DNA of 64,000 nucleotides from Ophiostoma sp. CBS 140.51 (taxonomy: Eukaryota; Ascomycota; Sordariomycetes; Ophiostomatales; Ophiostomataceae): NCBI GenBank assembly GCA_029298735.1, contig JANSLP010000030.1, forward strand, positions 1 through 64,000, given 5' to 3'. Positions within the stretch are counted from its first letter, which is position 1. Each line of letters begins with the position of its first letter. Of this stretch, positions 56,412 to 64,000 are shown in pieces. A program made the translations under genes and the position numbers. The notes below the pieces were generated by a model. It did no database searches. It was given only the letters and a program-made list of their open reading frames with translations, and was not told the DNA's origin.

Positions 56412-58282
56412 ATGCCAAAGTAAGTCTTCATTATCTCAAGATCAATTGCACTCTCTTATGACCGTATGCTCACCATCACAGCCCTGGTGACCAGCACCAG
56501 CCCACCGCCAACCCCTTCCAGTCCATACAGCCCCAGCAGGGCTTCGGCGACATGAACAATCAACAACAACAAAACAACAGCAACAACCAGCGGATGACCG
56601 AGTACACTGCCCAGGAAATTGCCACCCTCCAGAGCCGTCTCGAGAAACAACTCGGTCCCGAGTACTTGTCCGCCCGTGCCGGTCCCTCCGGTCAGAAAGT
56701 CCACTACATTGCCGCCGAGAAAGTCATTTCGCTCGCCAATGAGGTCTTTGGTTTCAATGGCTGGTCCTCGTCCATCCAGAACATCCAGATCGACTTTGTC
56801 GACGAACATCCACAGACATTCAAAATATCGGTTGGCCTGTCTGTCATTGTTCGTGTGACGCTGCGTGATGGCACTTACCACGAGGACATTGGCTACGGTC
56901 ATATTGAGAACTGCAAGGGCAAAGCCGCTGCCTTTGAAAAGGCCAAGAAGGAGGGTACCACGGATGCCCTGAAGCGTGCCCTGCGCAGCTTCGGTAACGT
57001 TCTGGGCAACTGCATCTACGACAAAAAGTATGTGGAGCGTGTGTCCAAGATGAAGGCTGTGCCCGTGAACAAACGCACATTCGCAGAGCAGGGCCTGCAT
57101 CGGCACGCCGACTATGTTGTCAAGTCGGAGGAGGATGCCACACAAAACGTCACGGTGCCAGCAGCAGCAGCACGGCTCCCACCAGTCGCAGCAGCAGCAG
57201 CAGTCAAGCCCGAGGCATCGATTTTGACAGACACTTCAGATCTCACGGCAGACATGCTTGATGACGACTTTTTGGGCGAATTTGATGAGGCCGACTTTTG
57301 TGTCTCCGACGAGGGCCACCCTGACGAGTTCATCATTCGCGAGTCTTCCGTGCCCGCTCTTCCTCCACCACAGCAGAACGTGGGCTCAAGGAGCACGAGC
57401 CCTTTGAGACAGGTGGTGCCACAGCAGAACAACAGCTACAACCAACAGAGACCAGCCGGAGCAGGCATGCCTCCACGGCCACCACAGACACCCACTCCTA
57501 TGAATGGACGGCCAAATGGCAACGGTATCGGATTCGGACAGAGACCACCTTACCAGCAGGGTGCCAACAACCAGCAGGCCAACAAGCCGCCACAGAACGG
57601 TCAGAGACCACAGGGGTTCAATGGCAATAACGGCCCCAATGGACAGAAGCCAGCACCTCTCGCGACAGCAAACAACAACGGCGGTAATGGTAACAGCAGT
57701 GCTGCCGGTGGCTCAGGCGAGGTTGAAGGTACACCCTGGCTGTCTGCTCGTGCTGTTGCAAAGGCTAGCGAAGGCGACGCACCTGCTGTGGTCCCCCCCT
57801 CAATCCAGGCAGGTCACTTGTTCAACCCGAAGGCTGAAAGCCCCTCAATCCGCAAGACGCCCGGCTTTGACCATAACACGTCCAAGCCGATCCCACGACT
57901 CAACCGTCCCGTTGGTAGTAGCGCATTGCCACCGTCAACCAATGCCGCATCCACTGCTGGAGCCCCTGCAGTCACGAACGCTTCTGCTGCAGGGCCCGCA
58001 TCAGGCGGTATGACAACTCGGAGTGGTGTGAACCACCCCGGCATGGAGCCTGTCCGGCGCATCGGAGCACCGCCTAGCACGGCGAGCCCTCTTGCCAACC
58101 GCAACCAGTTCCGGCCGCCACCGATGAAGCGTGGCCCACCGAATGATGCTCCTGGAGGCGTTTCTCGGCCACCTCTCGCTGATGTTCCGAGCAATGTGTC
58201 TGCAAATGGCGGTACTGTTGTTGCAGCAGGTGCAGGCGGTGAGGGCTCAGGCGTGGATGTTAAGCGCCAGAAGCTGGCGTAG
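56412..58282 (+). CDS. RAD52: RAD52 homologue, recombination mediator
   Basis: The first coding exon is only 8 nt (56412-56419, ATGCCAAA) and joins through a 62-nt intron to 56482-58282; the product is 602 aa. If the intron were not used, an ATG at 56552 could serve. The DNA-binding domain (about 45-210) has LEKQLGPEYLSARAGPSGQK, VHYIAAEKVISLANEVFGFN, GWSSSIQNIQIDFVDEH, DGTYHEDIGYGHIENCKGKA and the basic KEGTTDALKRALRSFGNVLG. The long C-terminal half is Gln/Asn/Pro-rich and low complexity. Acidic stretches (SDLTADMLDDDFLGEFDEAD) may contact RPA. It loads Rad51 and anneals single strands in homologous recombination in the nucleus. Confidence 0.93.
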
Positions 58283-59131
58283 GCGGTGGTCCTGTTACTC
58301 AATATATGTTTTCTGAGGGTAGATTTCTTGTCAACGGTATCGGGGAACGTTCGGGTTGATTTCTTCGCTTGATTTTGTCGTCTGCCACTTTCAAAAGGGA
58401 CTCATGATTATTATGGCGTTTGGCGCGATGGGATTATGCCAGGGCGTCTCAGTGGACACACATTGTTTGTGCACTCCAGAATGAGACACAAAAATAGGGC
58501 ATGCTGCTTTACGTTTTACAATTCCAATATGCTTTTCTTGTCAACAAATGCCCGCTTTCGACCATAAGGCTGTCGTTTAAGGTTTTAGCATGTGGTTGTG
58601 CTCCGTACAGATCCCACCCTGAGCGATTAGAACTTCAAACATTTTCGTTTCTTCTCGACGTTTTCCCGGGTTGGATCAATTTTTTATTAATTTTCTTGTA
58701 GCATTTGCGAATTGTCAAGAGTACGGGGCTCTCTATCCCGCATTGTAGTCACCCCTGCATGCAAATCAACAGAGTGACGAAAATGCGCCGTAGACTGCTT
58801 TTGAATTGACTGGCCGCTGATTGGCTAGAACTTACACCTTCGCACCTGCCATTGCACCCCACTACGTTCTTGCCCGCTGTCGGGTCCGATTGCCGGCGGG
58901 TCGTGTGCCTTCCCGCAAAGTGCCAATTGCACACTAATTTTTTTTTTTTTGTCACTGGCGTTTTTTGTTAAGAGGATCGCTCCTCCCCCACAAAATTTGA
59001 ACTCACAACAATTGAAGTTCGCAAACACTTTATCACCACCCCCTTAACCACGACCGCGACCATACTTTCACGGTCCCTTCTTTCTTTGCCATTGACCAAA
59101 GAGGATCGACTGAGAGAGTCACAGAGCCGTC
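58283..59131. other. Spacer between RAD52 and aconitase genes
   Basis: About 850 bp. No gene, repeat or RNA gene is seen. A T run lies near 58939-58950. Confidence 0.55.
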
Positions 59132-61668
59132 ATGGGGCCCATTGCGCTTGCTAGCCGTACTGGCGCGCTGGCCAGGGTAAGTCTCGTCATTTTCCCCCGC
59201 AACGCAAACGACCTTCCTTTTTGGTGACACACACAACTTATGTATGTCATTATTTTCTTGGCTAACACCTCTTCTCTCAGCTCCAGCTGCAGCCGTTACG
59301 GCGTGCCCTACCCACAGCCGCCCGCCGCCTGTTCTCGACCGTCAACGATGCCGCCCCGCTGCCCCCGGTCTACGAGCGCCTCTACAACAAGTACGCCACT
59401 GTCCGCCGCGTTCTGGGCGCCGAGCGCCGCCTGACCCTCGCCGAGAAGATCCTGTACTCCCACCTGGATGATGTCGAGACCAACCTGCTCACGGACACCA
59501 ACAATGGCCGCTCGATCCGCGGCACCGCCAACCTGCAGCTCAAGCCCGACCGGGTCAACATGCAGGACGCCTCCGCCCAGATGGCTCTGCTCCAGTTTAT
59601 GGCCTGCAACCTCCCCCAGACGGCCATCCCCGCCAGCATCCACTGCGATCATCTGATTGTAGGCGAGAAGGGTGCCGAGGTCGATCTGGAGGCCGGCATC
59701 GGCACCAACGGCGAGGTGTTTGCGTTCCTGGAGTCGGCCGCGCGTAAGTACGGCATTGACTTCTGGCCGCCCGGCGCCGGTATTATCCACCAGACTGTCC
59801 TCGAGAACTACGCCATCCCCGGTCTCATGATGCTCGGTACCGACAGCCACACGCCCAACGCGGGTGGTCTCTGCACGATTGCCATTGGTGTCGGTGGTGC
59901 TGACGCTGTCGAGGCGCTGGTCGGTGCGCCCTGGGAGCTCAAGGCGCCCAAGATTCTGGGTGTGCGCCTGACGGGCCAGCTGAGCGGCTGGGTCTCCCCC
60001 AAAGACGTCATCCTGCACCTGGCTGGCCGTCTGACGGTCCGCGGTGGCACTGGTTTCATTATCGAGTACTCTGGTCCTGGCGTGCAGACGCTGAGCTGCA
60101 CGGGCATGGCCACGATGGCCAACATGGGTGCCGAGGTCGGTGCCACGACGTCCGTCTTCCCTTACACCGAGGCCTCGGCCCGCTACCTGGTGTCGACGCG
60201 CCGCGACCAGCAGGCCCAGGATGCTGCACGCTTCCAGCAGTTCCGCGGCACGCAGGCGTCGTCGCCCAATGACAAGAACGCCGTCTTTGAGTTTGCCGCC
60301 GACGAGGGTGCCGAGTACGACCAGCTGATTGAGATCAACCTGTCAGAGCTCGAGCCTCACATCAACGGCCCCTTCACGCCCGATCTGTCGATCCCGCTGT
60401 CCGAGTTCCGCCAGACCGTTGAGCAGGAGCAGTGGCCCCAGAAGCTGTCGGCCGGCCTGATTGGCAGCTGCACCAACAGCTCGTACGAGGACATGACCCG
60501 TGTCGAGAGCCTGCTCAAGGCCGCTGCTTCGGCCGGCCTGCAGCCCGTCTCTGATTTCTACGTCACGCCCGGTAGCGAGCAGATCCGTGCTACACTCGAG
60601 CGTGACGGCACCCTGGAGACGATTGACAACGCAGGTGGTGTGCTGCTGTCCAACGCCTGCGGCCCCTGCATTGGCCAGTGGAAGCGCCGCGACGGTGTTG
60701 AGAAGGGCACCTCCAACGCCATCTTCACGTCCTACAACCGTAACTTCCGCGGCCGCAACGACGGCAACCTGGAGACGATGAACTTCCTTGCCTCGCCCGA
60801 GATCGTCACGGCTCTGGCTTTCGCCGGTTCCACCACCTTCAACCCCCTGACCGACGCCATCCCCACTCCTGACGGCGGCGAATTCCGCTTCCCGGCTCCG
60901 CACGGTCTGGAGGGCCCGCCGAAGCCGTTCGACGAGGGCCGCGCGGCTTTCGCTGCTCTGGTCCAGAAGCCTGATGCCAACGTCGACATCGCCATCTCCA
61001 AGACTTCGGAGCGTCTGGCCATCCTGGACCCCTTTGAGCCTTTCCCCAATGAGGACCTCGAAGGCCTGCGTGTCCTGGTCAAGGTGCAGGGCAAGTGCAC
61101 GACCGACACCATCTCGGCTGCCGGTCCCTGGCTCAAGTACAAGGGCCACCTGCCCAACATTAGCGCCAACACTCTCAACACTGCCGTCAACGCCGCTACC
61201 GGCGAGGTCAACGTCGCCTACGATCTGGACGGTACCAAGTCGACCATCCCCGAGCTTGCCCTCAAGTGGCGCGAGCGCAACCAGCCGTGGCTCGTCATTG
61301 CTGAGCACAACTACGGCGAGGGCTCTGCCCGTGAGCACGCCGCCCTGCAGCCCCGCTACCTGGGCGCCCGTATTGTGGTGACCAAGTCCTTTGCCCGTAT
61401 CCACGAGACCAACCTCAAGAAGCAGGGTGTTGTGCCTCTGACCTTCGCCAACGAAGCCGACTACGACCGCATCGAGGCCGGTGACATTGTGGCCACCGTC
61501 GGCCTGCACGACATGCTCCAGGCGCGCGGCCAGGGTGAGGTCCAGCTCAAGGTGACCAAGGCCTCGTCGGGTGAGGAGTTTGTGATCCCTGTCAAGCACA
61601 CTGTCAGTAAGGACCAGGCTGGTTTCATCCTGGCCGGTAGCGCGCTAAACATGCTGTCGCAGCGGTAA
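59132..61668 (+). CDS. ACO2: Mitochondrial aconitate hydratase, ACO2 type
   Basis: Exon 1 is 59132-59176 and exon 2 is 59281-61668; the product is 810 aa. The N-terminus is a mitochondrial targeting sequence (basic, no acidic residues: ASRTGALARLQLQPLRRALP), cut near RRLFST. The iron-sulfur cluster is held by Cys412 (GSCTNSSYED) with Cys475 and Cys478 (NACGPCIGQ). DSHTPNAGGL and HNYGEGSAREHAAL (swivel-domain substrate loop) are intact. GLMMLGTDSHTPNAGGL and VEALVGAPWELKAPKI are of the Aco2 subtype rather than Aco1. It converts citrate/isocitrate, and the Aco2 subtype is linked to homocitrate/homoaconitate conversion in lysine synthesis. The subtype call is from memory of motif differences. 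Confidence 0.9.
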
Positions 61669-61879
61669 ACGAAGAAGTAAACCAAAGAAAATAAAAAAAG
61701 AGAAAAGGAGAAAAACACGACGTATACCAAAAGAAGGGTGGGGTTTTTGCATCATAAGGCTTTTTGAATTTCAGTCAAATCTATTTCCATTGTAAATAGT
61801 GTGTTATTTATCGTTTTTGTAGGATTTTTACATGATTTGTATCAAAACTGCGTGATGATCAACCTCTTGTATTCCATGA

Positions 61880-62425
61880 CTAGAAAGCACAAAAGTTGTT
61901 TCCGCCCTGGCAAAAGTCTTGATAGCCGTACGAGTAGTGGATATTGTCCCAGTCGTCGTACTCCGCCCAGCCGCCAATGTAGTTGCCGCACTGCGCCGTG
62001 ATCCGACGGGACCAATCTTGCCGTGTCCCCGGGTAACAGCGCCAGCCGGCGTCCCAGTTGCAGAAGTACGCCACAACACACCCGCTCTTGGAGTAAAAGC
62101 TCGTTTTGGGCTCCAAGTCATTGAAATGGCTGCACTGGGCGTCCAAAGCGTTGTTGGCGGCGTCCGTGTCGGGGATGCTGAGCGGGCCCGCAGTCCCGTA
62201 ACAACCAACATAGTTGGGCACCTCGGCCAAGTTCTCACGGGCCTCAATCTGCTCGTTGCGGGTGTTGATCGAGGCGTTATCAATCGTGTCAATGAGGAGA
62301 TGCTCCTCGGTACCGTCGGGATGGATGACGACTTGGTACACGCCGTCCGGCTGACCATGGGGGACCGTGAAGGCGGCAGCCTGAGTAGAAGCAGCCACAG
62401 CAGCAATTAAAGCAGAGAGCAACAT
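61880..62425 (-). CDS. Small secreted cysteine-rich protein
   Basis: Intronless, 181 aa. A clear signal peptide (LLSALIAAVAASTQAAAF, cut near residue 18) and no membrane anchor. The N-terminal half of the mature protein (GVYQVVIHPDGTEEHLLIDT) looks beta-rich. The C-terminal half carries eight cysteines (NYVGCYG, QCSHF, GCVVAYFCNWDAGWRCYPG, QCGNYIGG, FCQGG, FCAF), enough for four disulfides. Aromatic content is high (WAEYDDWDNIHYSYGYQDF). I do not recognise the family. Length and composition fit fungal apoplastic effector-like proteins, but that role is not shown. Confidence 0.75.
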   Translation of the reverse strand: MLLSALIAAVAASTQAAAFTVPHGQPDGVYQVVIHPDGTEEHLLIDTIDNASINTRNEQIEARENLAEVPNYVGCYGTAGPLSIPDTDAANNALDAQCSHFNDLEPKTSFYSKSGCVVAYFCNWDAGWRCYPGTRQDWSRRITAQCGNYIGGWAEYDDWDNIHYSYGYQDFCQGGNNFCAF

Positions 62426-63636
62426 GCTTGTGATGGTGATAGGTAAAGAAAGTGAGTGTCAAGATGAAGTGGGATATTTTTTTTGCTGGGTTATGATCAA
62501 GACAGAAAGAATCAAAACTGGTGATAGTATCAGGAGGTTGGCTCAACTATATAGACTTCTCGGTTGTCTTCAAACCGAAAAAATTAAAAGAAGAAGACTG
62601 GAAGAACATGAGGCCTAATATTGAATATAAGCTCATAAGAAAAGAAAGAATGCAAGAGGCACAAAATTTAGAAGGACATCGTTGACCTGCTTGACGTGGG
62701 AAATTAAGGGGTATAAATAAACAATGGTCGCTGACCGTGATACACGACAAACAGGCATCGTCAGTGTCGTTTTTGTGCACGATAACATGATATTACTGCG
62801 TTACAGGATTCTTCTCTTCTATAAATTGACCGAGAGCACATTTGCGTGACTCGTCGTACAACGGCCTGGTGTTCCAACAGGCCTCGCTTATATACAGACG
62901 CGAATTTATACAAACAACCAACAGGTTTACTTCTTGCAGCGGTTAAACTCGGCCAACAACGAAAACTATCCCCAAACCATATACACTCGGACAACTTATA
63001 CAGAGTTATCCGAGGCCTCGTAGGCGTCGGGGAACAGTGATTTTGCTTCGTTTGAATTCGTTGCTTGTCCATTGATTTATAGTTGCTTTCAGTTTGTTAG
63101 TCCCAAAGTCTCATCACCTTGTGTCGTCGATTTGATCAGATTTAATTTATTAGCCTTCCAAAATGCAAACAGGACTCTGAAAGATACATTGTACTAACAA
63201 TATAAAAAGTCGATTTTTGAGGGGCTACACAATAGGTGTGCACCCGGGTATCACGGCGGCACAGTAATGTCTGTTGGACCTGCCAAGCCCCGCGTCTGGA
63301 GCCTTTTTCGGACCGTGGAACAGTGCTTAGACCCCGTTCCTTTTTTAAAGTTGTTTAACGAGGTGCAACGTCGTAATACGTGATAACATATGATGTGTGT
63401 GAATCTTCCATTTCTTACGATTCAACTATGCGTAGACGATAAAACTAATGCGTATAAAAAACATGCCGTAAAACGCCGGGTGCTCTGGTATTTCGGCGTT
63501 GTGCCCTCAATGTAATAAACATGTCCCTGCAATAATGCCCCTTTCCCACGCTTGAAATTTTTCCCATGTTTGCAAACGATTCTTCCCAATCATTTCCCCA
63601 TCCTTAAACATGATATAGTCCAACGTAAACGTCTCT
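62426..63636. other. Spacer near the right end
   Basis: About 1.2 kb, AT-rich. No gene, repeat or RNA gene can be supported. Confidence 0.5.
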
Positions 63637-64000
63637 TCAATGCCGCTTGCTCCGACCACTCGATTTCTGAGTAGTAGATTGTTTCGCCGTCCGCCAGGCC
63701 TCTTCATCCTGAGCAAATTTGCCCAACAGAGACATCCACGGTTTGTTGCTCGTCACTTCGGCTGGCAGCTCGCCCGTCCAGACCGAAGGCACTTGTGGAG
63801 GCGGCGCAGCCACAACCGGGGCCGGAGGAGGAGGCTTGGCAGGTGCCTTTTCCTTTTGCCTTGCCGAACGGGTGTTGGCAACGCTGCCACCGTATGTCTC
63901 TGGTTCTGTAGCAGCGTTGCCCATCGGGGATTCAACGGACTCCAAGGCAGCAGCAGCCGTCGCCTCCGCCGCAGCTGCAACTGCAGCTTTTCTCCGTGCC
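63637..64000 (-). CDS. 3' end of an unknown gene, cut by the window
   Basis: The frame is open from the window edge to a stop at 63637-63639 and gives the last 120 or so residues. It is Ala/Pro-rich (APAKPPPPAPVVAAPPPQVP), then PSVWTGELPAEVTSNKPWM and a charged tail with SSGRSKRH. The start lies beyond the window. The only ATG inside is at 63945, which is likely internal. No domain is recognised. Confidence 0.45.
   Translation of the reverse strand, partial: ARRKAAVAAAAEATAAAALESVESPMGNAATEPETYGGSVANTRSARQKEKAPAKPPPPAPVVAAPPPQVPSVWTGELPAEVTSNKPWMSLLGKFAQDEEAWRTAKQSTTQKSSGRSKRH

Noticed and set aside
60343..61599. 418-codon open frame antisense to aconitase
   Set aside because: Shadow frame produced by biased codon use of the real gene.

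Overview
The window looks like nuclear DNA of a filamentous ascomycete (Pezizomycotina, most likely a Sordariomycete; Ophiostomatales is possible but not shown). Evidence: short GT..AG introns of about 60-105 nt with CTAAC/CTAAT-like branch sites, GC-rich third positions in the housekeeping genes, Zn(II)2Cys6 regulators, a siderophore transporter, 2EXR proteins and a four-ZZ NBR1. I found no rRNA, CRISPR array, complete transposon or bacterial-type operon.

Left part (1-16.1 kb): about 3.4 kb without a recognisable gene, then an ARN/MirB-type siderophore-iron transporter. Next comes a compact carbohydrate-use cluster laid out as two divergent pairs: GH35-like beta-galactosidase (-) with a Zn2Cys6 regulator (+), then an MFS sugar transporter (-) with a secreted GH79 beta-glucuronidase-type enzyme (+). 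Both divergent promoters carry repeated TGTCGG-type motifs, which suggests control by the cluster regulator. The GH79 gene needs a 4-nt micro-exon.

Middle accessory part (16.5-35.4 kb): a small spliced orphan gene, two neighbouring 2EXR-family genes (the second probably disrupted), a possible tRNA-derived SINE, and a type II membrane glycosyltransferase-like gene. Relics of an isopenicillin-N-acyltransferase-like gene and a Zn2Cys6 regulator follow. Then comes the most unusual locus: a coiled-coil protein (-) divergent from a ClpB-like AAA+ ATPase with UBA-like and ankyrin-like N-terminal regions (+), followed on the same strand by a 1283-aa protein that joins a stonustoxin-family-like N-terminus to a zinc-binding region and an AIG1/septin-like GTPase. 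These three look like parts of one uncharacterised system, perhaps defence or allorecognition.

Right part (36-64 kb): mostly conserved genes. They are a Gal80-like Gfo/Idh/MocA protein lacking the catalytic lysine, a CofD/YvcK (UPF0052) protein with an 18-nt micro-exon, NBR1 (selective autophagy receptor), NOP13 (nucleolar two-RRM protein), CUT8/STS1 (nuclear proteasome tether), RAD52 (8-nt first coding exon) and an ACO2-type mitochondrial aconitase. A small secreted cysteine-rich protein and the 3' end of a gene that runs off the window close the region. Large gene-free leaders (5 kb before NBR1, 2.6 kb between NOP13 and CUT8, 2 kb before RAD52) are typical of long 5' regulatory regions in such genomes. 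Splice sites, starts and domain names were read by eye. No search was run.
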